Shown: piece after piece, positions 5,257 to 13,003 of the stretch
Layout: every line of letters begins with the position of its first letter
How positions within the stretch are numbered: the stretch's first letter is position 1
DNA from: JBBQIY01 sp964618405
GTDB taxonomy: Bacteria; Verrucomicrobiota; Kiritimatiellia; RFP12; UBA3636
Assembly: GCA_964618405.1 (NCBI GenBank)
Contig: CAZUAY010000093.1
Span: forward strand, 1-13,186
Reading direction: 5' to 3'
DNA length: 13,186 nucleotides
Made by a program: the position numbers and the translations under genes
Notes under the pieces: model-generated
Databases searched by the model: none
Seen by the model: the letters and a program-made list of their open reading frames with translations, nothing else
Told to the model about the DNA's origin: nothing

Positions 5257-7188
5257 TTAAACTGTCAGTTGCAGGATGGCGACTCCATACGTTTCAAGGC
5301 GACATGCAATTTGTGTCGCCGCGCCATCCGCGCTCCATCGGACGGATTGCCAGGTTCCGGAAGTGCTGAGAATTTTTACCGCTTCAAGCGGTTTGGCCGT
5401 GCGAAGCGCAATCGACTCTAAGGGGTCGAAATTGAGATTAAAAACCGCCAACAATATTGATCCGTCGGCAAGTGCCCAGGTACGCGCAAAGACGTTTTGA
5501 TCGCAGTCGACGATCACCTCCAGTGGTCCTCCGTTTAGGTGTTCCAGCATCTCGATAAGCAGTTCCCGTTTCTTCGGATGCCAAGGACTGTCTCCCTCGA
5601 ATTCCCTGATAATAGCAACCCTGCCGCCTCGTGCATTTTCCCACCAACAGGCCGCCGCCCCCATATAGGCGAGCTTCTCATCCGGCGCATTCGTATAGAG
5701 CGCGCGGACGAGGTCGGCCACTACGCCTGAGCCCTCTACGGGATACATGGGAGCGATGTTTTCGTGGAAGCCATAGAAAAGAAACGCTCCAGTTCTGCAA
5801 TGACGAGCATCGGTAACGGCTTCTAGATTCGTTCCGAAGGTTACGCCAATGTCCTCTCCAAATCCGCGTTCCCCCAGGATGCATGCCGCTTTGTCGTCGA
5901 GGAGAACGCGCTGGCTGAGCAATCTGGAGATTTCTGTGTCATCGAAGAAACGAAGCATGTCTCCGGTCAGTAGGTAGATTCCAGGCTCACCCATCCGCTT
6001 GTAGCACGCAGGAACTCCATAATGCGCGAGTCGATCACGCTGCCAATCGAAGGCATAGAAAGCCTTCTCGGGGGCTAGGGGGTGAAACTGTGTGAATACC
6101 GCTTCTTTTGTCGGCAACGGTGTGATCGGCCCAGTAGCCTTGGCGCTACGGATCAGTGCCTCAATGGCTGGATAATAACTTCGGTAGCGCCCAAGTATTT
6201 CATCGTATCGGCGCTGTGTGTACGAATCCGGTGTGTAGATGTTGGTGAGCCAGATTTTCGCTCCAACTTCCCCATTGAGGGCGGCGACGGTGAGTTTTGC
6301 ATGGAGAGCGATGGCAGCCTTGCTGTAGCGGTGATGCGGATACGTATCGGCTTCATCAATCACGTCGATGTCGCCCTCAATGAGATTTTGGAGCGCAAAC
6401 GCCCAGTAGGTGACCTGCGGAAAAGCCTTGGCATCACCTTCCCTGTAGTTGGCGTTACAAAGGCGTATCATGGGGCGATTCTTTCCAGCCACGGCCTTGG
6501 CTACGCGATCAATGGACATAAATTCTGCTCCCGGCGTGCAGCATGAGCAGGGAATAGCTGGGTCAACCGAATCAATTGCCTGCCTTACCAGATGGGCAAA
6601 TTCCACCAGCGAGTCCATCCGGAGCTTTTCAAAGAGCATCACCGCCTCGTCCTGCGGTCCATGGTCCTTCAAATGCGCTTTCAACGCCTCCGCAGTAAAT
6701 TGCTGACTGGACGCTTCATTGAAGCGCCGTATATGTTCAGGACAGAAGCATTCAAGCCCTCTACCGTTAATCTGGCGACAATCATCATCGATCATCAGCG
6801 AATCAGGTCGCTCTTCAGCAATGAGCCGAACGACGTCGTAAACATAGTCACGGAAAATCTGGCTCAGGATGCATGGGCGAATAACGGGTATTTCCCTGAT
6901 GTTTTCAGCCGATGGCCAGCCGGCCTCCATGACCGCATCGTTGCGGTGGCCGAAAAGTGTCTGGAAGAGCACGCCAACCTTAATTCCGGTGCCCTGAAGT
7001 TGCTCGCGATAGTCACGGAATATCTGCTTATGAAGCATTACTTTTTCGAGACGATCTCCCCCCTGTCGGTGCAAGGTCATGCAGAGCAGCGTCTCGTTGA
7101 TTCCCGACTCATGGAAGAGGCGTTTTGCCTCCGACACCATAAAGTCAACCTGTCCTGGAAATACGGCAACAATATTGATCAGTCTCAT
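5257..7188 (-). CDS. TIM-barrel glycoside-hydrolase-like protein
   Basis: This 643-residue protein is the last gene of the four-gene operon. I cannot name its family with certainty. The first 350 residues look like a (beta/alpha)8 barrel: SLMIDDDCR (130-138) and CFCPEH (147-152) fit an acidic active-site strand end, and DVIDEADTYPHHRY (275-288) a later one. Residues 403-450 (LTGDMLRFF, then LLDDKAACILGERG) resemble the glutamine-amidotransferase-like/trimerisation domain of GH42-type enzymes, and the last 80 residues look like a small beta-sandwich. There is no signal peptide, so it is probably cytoplasmic. The frame is open for 34 codons further upstream, but the ATG at 7188 overlaps the preceding stop as ATGA and has AAAGGA before it, so this start is preferred. 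It could be a glycosidase, a lyase or an inactive relative. Confidence 0.7.
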   Translation of the reverse strand: MRLINIVAVFPGQVDFMVSEAKRLFHESGINETLLCMTLHRQGGDRLEKVMLHKQIFRDYREQLQGTGIKVGVLFQTLFGHRNDAVMEAGWPSAENIREIPVIRPCILSQIFRDYVYDVVRLIAEERPDSLMIDDDCRQINGRGLECFCPEHIRRFNEASSQQFTAEALKAHLKDHGPQDEAVMLFEKLRMDSLVEFAHLVRQAIDSVDPAIPCSCCTPGAEFMSIDRVAKAVAGKNRPMIRLCNANYREGDAKAFPQVTYWAFALQNLIEGDIDVIDEADTYPHHRYSKAAIALHAKLTVAALNGEVGAKIWLTNIYTPDSYTQRRYDEILGRYRSYYPAIEALIRSAKATGPITPLPTKEAVFTQFHPLAPEKAFYAFDWQRDRLAHYGVPACYKRMGEPGIYLLTGDMLRFFDDTEISRLLSQRVLLDDKAACILGERGFGEDIGVTFGTNLEAVTDARHCRTGAFLFYGFHENIAPMYPVEGSGVVADLVRALYTNAPDEKLAYMGAAACWWENARGGRVAIIREFEGDSPWHPKKRELLIEMLEHLNGGPLEVIVDCDQNVFARTWALADGSILLAVFNLNFDPLESIALRTAKPLEAVKILSTSGTWQSVRWSADGAATQIACRLETYGVAILQLTV

Positions 7189-8036
7189 GTTGGGATCCTT
7201 TCGACATCGGATGTAAGAATAGTTGCTCGCCATTTCAAAAAATCGGCATTCAGCCAACGTTCTGGCTCGTCCCATAGCATCTGTCCCCAAACTTCGACAA
7301 GAGGGCGCGTCCGAACCGCCCGCAGCGTAGCACTGCCCAGCCGAACCTGTCGTTCTAGACCGAGATCGATTAGCCGCAATTCCATTTTGTTAGTTTGTAA
7401 AAAGGGCCAGCAACGCTGGACACGATCGTGGGAAAGTTCCATCCGCTTCGCCTCGCGCGCATCTGGCGGCAGATACGACAAGAGGCGCATCACGTGGTGG
7501 GATTCAACGTAGTGTTTCATGGTGCAGACCAACATGTCTACGCCAATGAAGGCGTGGAGGGCGTTCCACAGATAAAGCCGATGCCACGGTGAATCGTCGG
7601 CAAAAGCCCGTTCACACCAAGGCGTGGGCGCCAGGCCAGTTGCTCCGTGTGAGGCGGTCAATTCAATAGCCCTCGTTCCGATCGCGCTAACGGAATGCGA
7701 GAAGTGATGACTCCGGACACTGCGTGGGTCGAGGCGGAGGCCTTCCGCTAGCGCGCCGTTATAGGCTGATGAGTGAAGGGGATCAAAGTCGGCTGGGTCG
7801 CGTCGCCCCTCCGTGCCTTTATACCACAATGTCGGCATGGCCACCGTGCCCCCAGGACCTGTTGCGTCTAGAATGCCGTCGAACACGGTCACCGGTCCTG
7901 GGATGACCGTCCCCATGCTACTCAGTGAACCGTGGAACAAAACGGTGTCGCCCGCAACCGCGCCGGCCTCGCAGAAAGCCCTGCAAACCATTTCTCGGTT
8001 AACGTGAATTTCTGGGTTACCAATTTCGTGTTCCAT
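7185..8036 (-). CDS. AAC(3)/Antibiotic_NAT-family N-acetyltransferase
   Basis: This 283-residue protein belongs to the aminoglycoside 3-N-acetyltransferase (Antibiotic_NAT) family, which moves an acetyl group from acetyl-CoA to an amine. Family landmarks in order: LFHGSLSSMG (33-42, CoA-binding region), GGTVAMPTLWYKG (62-74), DPRSVRSHHFSHSVSAIG (103-120), SPWHRLYLWNA (149-159) and H175 with E178 in TMKHYVE, the usual catalytic histidine region. It sits third in a sugar operon, 12 bp after the NagB-like stop, and its own TGA overlaps the next ATG. This context suggests acetylation or other acyl handling of an amino sugar more than antibiotic resistance; that is inference. The ATG at 8036 has only a weak AGGT close by, in keeping with coupling to the upstream gene. 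Confidence 0.85.
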   Translation of the reverse strand: MEHEIGNPEIHVNREMVCRAFCEAGAVAGDTVLFHGSLSSMGTVIPGPVTVFDGILDATGPGGTVAMPTLWYKGTEGRRDPADFDPLHSSAYNGALAEGLRLDPRSVRSHHFSHSVSAIGTRAIELTASHGATGLAPTPWCERAFADDSPWHRLYLWNALHAFIGVDMLVCTMKHYVESHHVMRLLSYLPPDAREAKRMELSHDRVQRCWPFLQTNKMELRLIDLGLERQVRLGSATLRAVRTRPLVEVWGQMLWDEPERWLNADFLKWRATILTSDVERIPT

Positions 8037-8048
8037 TACCTGCTATGA

Positions 8049-8990
8049 TCAATAACCGGTTAATTCCATGCACTCAATTGGCTTGGCGATGCCGGGATCG
8101 ACAAAGATCGTGCAGGGCAGCATCTGGTAAATGGAGCCTGGAACCATCGGGGTGATAGGACCGTGCGTGATCAAGCGTGAGGTCATGCGCTGCCAGGAGG
8201 AGAACGTACCCATCGTGGAGAGCCCATGCACGTCGACTCGCTTTTTGGCATGCAGAACGTCGCGAGGTCCGATCGTGGCCGCTTTAGGTGGCACAGCGCC
8301 GACATTGCCAGAACAACCGAAAACGCCGTGTAGGGAATTTTGCGCGATTGTCAGCGGATGCAAGGTGATGATCTTGGCGGGTTGTTGCAGGTATTCCTCC
8401 ATGGAATCGACCTGCGTGTAATCATCAACCGGATCGATAAAAGCAATATGTCCTGCCCATCCGGGGCCGGAGCCGAAATAATCGATACCACCATCGGTTT
8501 TTTCGTCAATTAAATCAGAAAAATGGTTGATATTTTTATTGGTGGGAATCAAAACATTTTCTGGAAGTGGGCGAAGTTTAGGATCAATCTTGTTAATAAA
8601 ATACTTTAGAAAAGAATAGATGAAGCCGGAGCGATAGGTCTGGGGGGCGATGTTTCCGTCCTGGTCAGCCCATTCGTCCATGGTCACAAAGACGCAATGG
8701 CGGCAAGAAACTTGATTTCGATTGATCAGTTCGGCCAGTGCTATGTGGCTGGCGGGATTGGGATTGCCAAAGATGGTGGAAAACTTTTTCCCAAGATCTG
8801 AGGACGCTTTGATTCCCATGAATTTTTCTGCAAGGGTCACGGCACCCGCGTTGGGAATGACGCGGATATTGACATCAGGATTCGGGTGTTTCGCAATTTC
8901 TTCCGGGGTCATTTTGGCCAGGCGGGCTAGCAGCTCTTGATCTTTAACGGGACAGAAATCTGCTGATTCAAATTTGAACGTTGTATCCAT
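8049..8990 (-). CDS. Divergent NagB-fold protein (glucosamine-6-P isomerase-like)
   Basis: This 313-residue protein has the fold of glucosamine-6-phosphate deaminase (NagB) and 6-phosphogluconolactonase. TMDEW (103-107) keeps the equivalent of E. coli NagB Asp72 (D105), and GHIAFIDP (180-187) keeps His143 (H181). Other key residues are changed in my by-eye alignment: Asp141 to A179 with a two-residue insertion before it, Glu148 to D186, Arg158 to K206, Lys160 to I208 and Arg172 to L220. The phosphate-loop TGGTP is replaced by NAGAV near residues 47-51. The protein is longer than NagB (266 residues), mostly at the N-terminus. An open frame extends to 9080, but the ATG at 8990, with GAGG about nine bases upstream, is the better start. 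Its substrate is probably not ordinary glucosamine-6-phosphate. Confidence 0.75.
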   Translation of the reverse strand: MDTTFKFESADFCPVKDQELLARLAKMTPEEIAKHPNPDVNIRVIPNAGAVTLAEKFMGIKASSDLGKKFSTIFGNPNPASHIALAELINRNQVSCRHCVFVTMDEWADQDGNIAPQTYRSGFIYSFLKYFINKIDPKLRPLPENVLIPTNKNINHFSDLIDEKTDGGIDYFGSGPGWAGHIAFIDPVDDYTQVDSMEEYLQQPAKIITLHPLTIAQNSLHGVFGCSGNVGAVPPKAATIGPRDVLHAKKRVDVHGLSTMGTFSSWQRMTSRLITHGPITPMVPGSIYQMLPCTIFVDPGIAKPIECMELTGY

Positions 8991-9011
8991 GGATAAATCC
9001 TCGTGGTTGAT

Positions 9012-9032
9012 CGCCCACGAAGTTCGTGGGCG
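9012..9032. promoter_or_regulatory. 21-bp perfect palindrome before the NagB-like gene
   Basis: CGCCCACGAA at 9012-9021 and its exact complement at 9023-9032 surround a single G. It lies in the 126-bp gap between the oxidoreductase stop and the NagB-like start, 22 bp from that start. It could be an operator for a dimeric regulator, an mRNA processing or stabilising hairpin that tunes expression inside the operon, or a repeat. No T-run follows on either strand, so it does not look like a terminator. Confidence 0.45.
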
Positions 9033-9116
9033 AGGTCTTGTGTGAGCCAATCGGACGCTTTGCGGAAATGAATACCCCAAAACGAGTAGAGAGGCGTGTT
9101 TTGTGTAATAACTAGT

Positions 9117-10505
9117 TTAAGAAGGCGTTTGGGTGTGAGGAGTCGTGGGCTGAGAACTTTCGGTTGTCTCCCAGCCGGTTTTCATGACCGGCAGATGCGG
9201 CGGAGGGATGTCCTTGACTAAGCTTGCGATGGTCACCGGTTGGCCGGTTCGCATACTTTTGTTGGCTGCCGCTCCGATGAGGATGCTCATGGCGCCACTG
9301 GCATAACCTGCGGCACGCAAGTAAGGGTCTTGGGGTGAGGCTCCTCCGAAGATGTCGGCCGTAAGACGATCGTCACCGCCGCCATGCCCGCCTGTGCCGT
9401 CTTGAATGGGAATTGATTGCGGAGCTTTAAAATGAGGATAGATGCGGATACTCTTGCCACTCGGAAATCCTTCCATTGACGGTTCATTACCTGGAGACGT
9501 TACCGGTGTGCCGATCGATTCAAACTCAAGACGCCCCTTGTCCCCATTGAACGAATAACGGAAACCTTCGTAGGGTCCGAACGCATTCAACGAATACGAG
9601 AGGAATGCACCGGTGTCGTAGCGGACAGCCAGGCTCATGGTGTCTTGGATGTCCACGGCGGGGTGAAACACGCATCGGTCGCGCAGGTAGCCGTCAAACT
9701 GCTCACAGTCCAAGTAAAGGTCTTTTAAATGCGGAAATTTACGAATATCCTCGAAAAATGGGCATTTCTGTGAACAAGGACAATCGAGGCAACGCTCCCC
9801 ATGCCCCTGCAATCCATAGCGTTCGACCATGCCGCTCTGTGCGCCGTAAAAGACACGGTCGCCCATGGCAAAAACTTCAACCGGATTGGCCGATAAAAAC
9901 CAATTGACCAGATCGAGGTGATGCGTCGCTTTGTGCAGAAGCAAACCGCCAGATTTTTTCATCTCGCCATGCCAACGCCTGAAATAACTGGCACCGTGAT
10001 CCACATCGAGGATCCAGTTTACGTCTAACGAACGGATGTTTCCGATTACGCCTTGCATGAGCAAGTCTTTAACCTGAACCATCGTCGGCATATAGCGACA
10101 GTTGAAGGTAACCTTCAAGTCGCGGCCGGTTTTGTTAATCGTATCAACAATATGCTGGCATTTATGCTCATCCGTGGTCATCGGCTTCTCGCAGACGACG
10201 TCGCACCCGAGTTCCATTGCACGTATAATATAATGGTCATGAGTACAATCGACCGAAGCGACCATGACACCGTCGGGTTTGAGTTGCCGGATCATGTCAT
10301 CAAATTCTGTGTCCAGAAACATCGGCACGGCTTCGCCAGCTAATTCGCGGACTATTTTTTCATTCCGCAATTCCATACGCCCACGATTGGTGTCGCAAAT
10401 GCCGACTAACTCGCAGGTCTCTTTCATGTCTTTGACCAGCGCGACGGTGTATGCCCATGATCGTCCACCGACTCCAACTTGTACATATCGTTTACGTTTT
10501 GCCAT
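9117..10505 (-). CDS. Gfo/Idh/MocA-family NAD(P)-dependent sugar oxidoreductase
   Basis: This 462-residue protein is the first gene of the sugar operon. Residues 5-125 form a Rossmann domain with VGVGGRSW (10-17) for dinucleotide binding and the family EKPMT (106-110), where K107 is the usual catalytic lysine. The C-terminal alpha/beta domain carries GGLLLHKATHHLDLVNWF (186-203), with histidines where the family keeps its active site. A cysteine-rich insertion (C239, C242, C244, C248, C267, C278) could bind a metal or stabilise the lobe; similar patches occur in longer members of the family. Such enzymes oxidise or reduce a sugar or cyclitol hydroxyl, often making 3-keto or 2-keto sugars. No signal peptide is seen. 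The ATG at 10505 has GAAGAG upstream at acceptable spacing. The Ser/Thr/Pro-rich tail (about 448-462) is probably unstructured. Confidence 0.9.
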   Translation of the reverse strand: MAKRKRYVQVGVGGRSWAYTVALVKDMKETCELVGICDTNRGRMELRNEKIVRELAGEAVPMFLDTEFDDMIRQLKPDGVMVASVDCTHDHYIIRAMELGCDVVCEKPMTTDEHKCQHIVDTINKTGRDLKVTFNCRYMPTMVQVKDLLMQGVIGNIRSLDVNWILDVDHGASYFRRWHGEMKKSGGLLLHKATHHLDLVNWFLSANPVEVFAMGDRVFYGAQSGMVERYGLQGHGERCLDCPCSQKCPFFEDIRKFPHLKDLYLDCEQFDGYLRDRCVFHPAVDIQDTMSLAVRYDTGAFLSYSLNAFGPYEGFRYSFNGDKGRLEFESIGTPVTSPGNEPSMEGFPSGKSIRIYPHFKAPQSIPIQDGTGGHGGGDDRLTADIFGGASPQDPYLRAAGYASGAMSILIGAAANKSMRTGQPVTIASLVKDIPPPHLPVMKTGWETTESSQPTTPHTQTPS

Positions 10506-10693
10506 ATTGCACTCTTCTTATAGTATGATAGTTTCCTTGTGCCTGCCTAATTTATATGCGTCCAGACGATTCGCAGATCGTGATTGGGTATCGCACACAA
10601 AAACATTGATATAATGGGATATTTCAGGAGGAATGTAAAGCTTTAGCGGAACCTGGCAGCAAATCTAATTATGGGCAAAAAGAGGCGTTTTTT

Positions 10694-10721
10694 GTAGACG
10701 CGGCGTCCCCACCGCGTCTAC
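10694..10721. repeat. Hairpin GTAGACGCGG, 10-bp stem
   Basis: GTAGACGCGG (10694-10703) and its exact complement (10712-10721) enclose an 8-base loop, CGTCCCCA. It is preceded by a T6 run on the plus strand (10688-10693), so on the minus strand the hairpin would be followed by A6 and then an RNA with U-poor sequence. It is therefore more likely a dispersed repeat than a terminator. Confidence 0.7.
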
Positions 10722-10785
10722 TCGGGGACGAAAGGCGTAAGAATTGCTGGGAACGCGAGCGAGCATGCTACGAATGGGGGACAGG

Positions 10786-10870
10786 CGTGAATGGCGCTAA
10801 CGTAAGCAAGAAAAGAGATTTATGAGCAGGGAAACGTTTAAGGTGAGATTTCCTTAAGTTAGCGCCATTC
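10786..10870. mobile_element. Small inverted-repeat element (REPIN/MITE-like)
   Basis: GAATGGCGCTAAC at 10789-10801 and its exact complement at 10858-10870 bound an 82-bp segment; pairing continues inward imperfectly (GTAAG against TTAAG). An 8-bp direct repeat, GGGACAGG, lies on both sides (10778-10785 and 10871-10878), with three extra bases on the left. It has no coding frame. The size and layout resemble REPIN or MITE elements, but no transposase is nearby. Confidence 0.55.
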
Positions 10871-11132
10871 GGGACAGGAACTTCCCCTCGTGTGAACAGA
10901 AAAAATCGTCCGACAATGTCGATTTAATCGATTGTCTCGATTCGATCCATTTCTGTTGCTGGCCTCGGCGAGGCCGGAACTTTCAGTTTTGTCCACTCAT
11001 AAAAAAAAGAGTTGTTTGAGGGTGCTTTTGAAAAGCGACAGACACGGACGTTTTCTGTTTCACGCGAGCGCGAGCAGAACGTGAACGAGAACGCAGCCGC
11101 TTACGGTGATGAAGCGCAGTAGTTTTAAAGAG

Positions 11133-11171
11133 AGTGGGCAGTGCGGCGTGCGCAGTTTCCGCTGCCCCACT
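11133..11171. repeat. Stem-loop with variant GTTTCCGCTG module
   Basis: AGTGGGCAG (11133-11141) pairs with CTGCCCCACT (11162-11171) with one bulged base. The loop carries GTGCGCAGTTTCCGCTG, a variant of the module seen at 943-996 and 4529-4568 in which the CTGGGG/CCCCAG hairpin is lost. On the minus strand it lies about 68 bp after the Wzy_C gene's stop, without a following T-run. Confidence 0.55.
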
Positions 11172-11238
11172 GCTTTCGGTTAATCTTGTTTAAACTTTTG
11201 CACTCATTGCATTAAAATCCAGCACCACAAAAAATAAT

Positions 11239-12840
11239 CTACGATTCATCCCCCGTTCTCGCGGATGCAAGAACCCCACCGGTAATCAAGATAGCAAACG
11301 CCCATGTGATCGAGGGCATTTGGAAACTAAAATCCCCAAACGAGTGGATAATCATGATGATACAAGCCATTAACGATGCAAGTGGGAGTGCTCGCTCAAT
11401 CTGAGAGATGTTTTCACCTCCCATTGAATCGGTGAGATCGCGGTGATGTCCAGATCGCCGCCGCTTTGTCTCAAGGGCGACAGAATTATCATCGCTTTCT
11501 GCCTCTTTCGGTGGCGTTTTTTTCAAAGCATAGTGGTTCATTGTGCTCTGTGAACTGTAGGTGATGACGAGTAGAACGCACATTGGAATCAAGAAAAGTA
11601 TTAACCCTACAACGCCGTATTCTTCAAGAAGTTGTGTCCAGTCGCTATGAACCTCGTAGAGATGTTGAGAGTTGTTGACATAGCGCGGCCTTTTCATTGT
11701 TGAGATGTCGCCATTGATTGGCTTAACCGCATCGTCTGTTGGGTTGAATTCAGCCCACCGGTTTGAATGTTGCCCTGGCCCAATTCCCCACACTGGGTTG
11801 CTTTTCCAAGCCCGAAGGGCAGATTGAATATACGTTCCTCGGTCAAATCCGTACCAGAATGCATCGTGTACTTTGGAACCCCACTCGTCTGTGCCCCAGC
11901 TTTTAACAACGGTTTTATAAAGGTTGTGTCTGTTGATGCGCTCCATGAGAGGATTTGAGGTGTATCGGATTGCGAGTACGGTTGTCGCGATGCATCCTAT
12001 AATGATTATTGGTGCTAATAAGCGGAAAATCAGACGATGCCCACGCATCGCAACAAAGGGTAGGGCGATGAAAAGGCCAATTAAAAGTGATGAAATGCCA
12101 CCGCGTGAAAGCGTAAGAAAATTAGCAGACGCGATTAGGATAAAAGCGGTTGCCGCAGCCGTTTTTAAACGGATCTTAATTTTGGGGGAGAATACCACTG
12201 CCAGACAAAGGCATATTCCCAGATTTAGGTAGGCGGAGAGATGATTGGGACAGAAAAAAGGTCCTTTTGCGCGTGCTTTGTAATCCCATGGGCTCAGAAC
12301 CCAGAGTACATAGTTTTCTTTGTTAATCAGCTTGAGAACGAGTGCATAAATCGCGATAATCAAGGCATTCACAAGAAAGGCGATTGCAAGTATTTTTACT
12401 CTCCGCCGTGTGAAGGAGAGAAACATGACGGTTGCAATTGCTGCGGGGGTAAAAAAGAGAAGCAGGCTTCTTTCCGTCTCCATAGCAACGAGCGGAAGTC
12501 CTGGAGCAGAGGGAAACTCAGCCCGAATGACGGCATAGATAAAAAAAGACAATGCGGTGATGAAAATAGCCAGAACGCTTCCGTTCATCTTAAAGTGCCC
12601 ATTTAGGGGAGAGGCTATTTCATCATCTCTCATGATGACAGGGAGCAGGGTGCCAACTCCTGAGAAGAAGCAACTTGAAAAAATGAGTGTCGCCATCGGC
12701 CAGAACCACCACATTTCCCAAGACCCGAAACACCAGGGGCTCAAAATGATGTTAAGAAGCACGCATGAGAACGCTAACCGATGCATCAATTCTGAGAAAT
12801 TGAAGCGTTTTGAAGGAGAATAATCATCGTCGTTGTCCAT
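11239..12840 (-). CDS. O-antigen ligase/polymerase-like membrane protein (Wzy_C family), second copy
   Basis: This 533-residue protein has about 12 hydrophobic segments and is a second Wzy_C/O-antigen-ligase-family member, likely joining polysaccharide units at the inner membrane's outer face. Landmarks in order: CPNHLSAYLNL (197-207), LTLSRGG (242-248), WGIGPGQ (351-357), EVHSDWTQLLEEYGVVG (396-412) in the big periplasmic loop, and IIHSFGDFSFQMPS (497-510) in the last helices. The last motif resembles the HS-x-x-DF segment of exopolysaccharide polymerases found with PEP-CTERM systems. A charged cytoplasmic-type loop (about 438-483) separates two late helices. It shares little beyond these motifs with the 445-residue protein at 1168-2505, so the two probably serve different chains. 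The ATG at 12840 has CGGAAG nine bases upstream. Confidence 0.85.
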   Translation of the reverse strand: MDNDDDYSPSKRFNFSELMHRLAFSCVLLNIILSPWCFGSWEMWWFWPMATLIFSSCFFSGVGTLLPVIMRDDEIASPLNGHFKMNGSVLAIFITALSFFIYAVIRAEFPSAPGLPLVAMETERSLLLFFTPAAIATVMFLSFTRRRVKILAIAFLVNALIIAIYALVLKLINKENYVLWVLSPWDYKARAKGPFFCPNHLSAYLNLGICLCLAVVFSPKIKIRLKTAAATAFILIASANFLTLSRGGISSLLIGLFIALPFVAMRGHRLIFRLLAPIIIIGCIATTVLAIRYTSNPLMERINRHNLYKTVVKSWGTDEWGSKVHDAFWYGFDRGTYIQSALRAWKSNPVWGIGPGQHSNRWAEFNPTDDAVKPINGDISTMKRPRYVNNSQHLYEVHSDWTQLLEEYGVVGLILFLIPMCVLLVITYSSQSTMNHYALKKTPPKEAESDDNSVALETKRRRSGHHRDLTDSMGGENISQIERALPLASLMACIIMIIHSFGDFSFQMPSITWAFAILITGGVLASARTGDES

Positions 12841-13003
12841 GGTAATACTTCCGGATTTTAAACCTACAAGAGATGAACCTGTTGCATCAATTCCAGCGCG
12901 AGGTTGTGTTTGTCACGATAACTCGTCTGTTTGTCTGTTTGTCAATGTACAGATAAATTAGGCTTCCATCAAGGAAAATGCAACCGCGTTCTAGAATCAG
13001 TCA
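12841..13003. other. Upstream region of the second Wzy_C gene
   Basis: This spacer has no gene. On the minus strand a TTGACA (12945-12940) is followed by the repeated AACAGACA tract, but only a poor -10 match (GTTATC, 12922-12917) lies at 17 bp, so a promoter here is only a possibility. It ends at the second copy of hairpin H1. Confidence 0.4.

Larger units (their letters stand above)
10506..11238. other. Hairpin-rich intergenic region, no gene seen
   Basis: This 733-bp gap between two minus-strand genes has no credible coding frame. The first 115 bp (10506-10621) is AT-rich and must hold the sugar-operon leader; I could not fix a convincing -35/-10 pair. Beyond it lie five inverted repeats: 10694-10721, 10789-10870, 10912-10936, 10961-10975 (GGCCTCG-G-CGAGGCC) and 11133-11171. 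The pair at 10912-10936 has arms GACAA/TTGTC and TCGATT/AATCGA around a single T with a 2-base bulge. A purine-rich GAACG/GAGCG tract lies at about 11063-11095. Confidence 0.7.

Noticed and set aside
6592..7512. 306-codon plus-strand open frame
   Set aside because: It is antisense to the glycosidase-like and acetyltransferase genes, which have clear family features and an ATGA overlap; no ribosome binding site or domain.
7185..8036. Antibiotic resistance gene
   Set aside because: Family membership alone does not show resistance, and the operon context favours metabolism.
8991..9080. Upstream extension of the NagB-like frame
   Set aside because: It crosses the perfect palindrome and lacks similarity to the family, whereas the ATG at 8990 has a ribosome binding site.
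12917..12945. Sigma-70 promoter for the second Wzy_C gene
   Set aside because: The -35 TTGACA is perfect, but the -10 at normal spacing is poor and the tract is a simple AACAGACA repeat.
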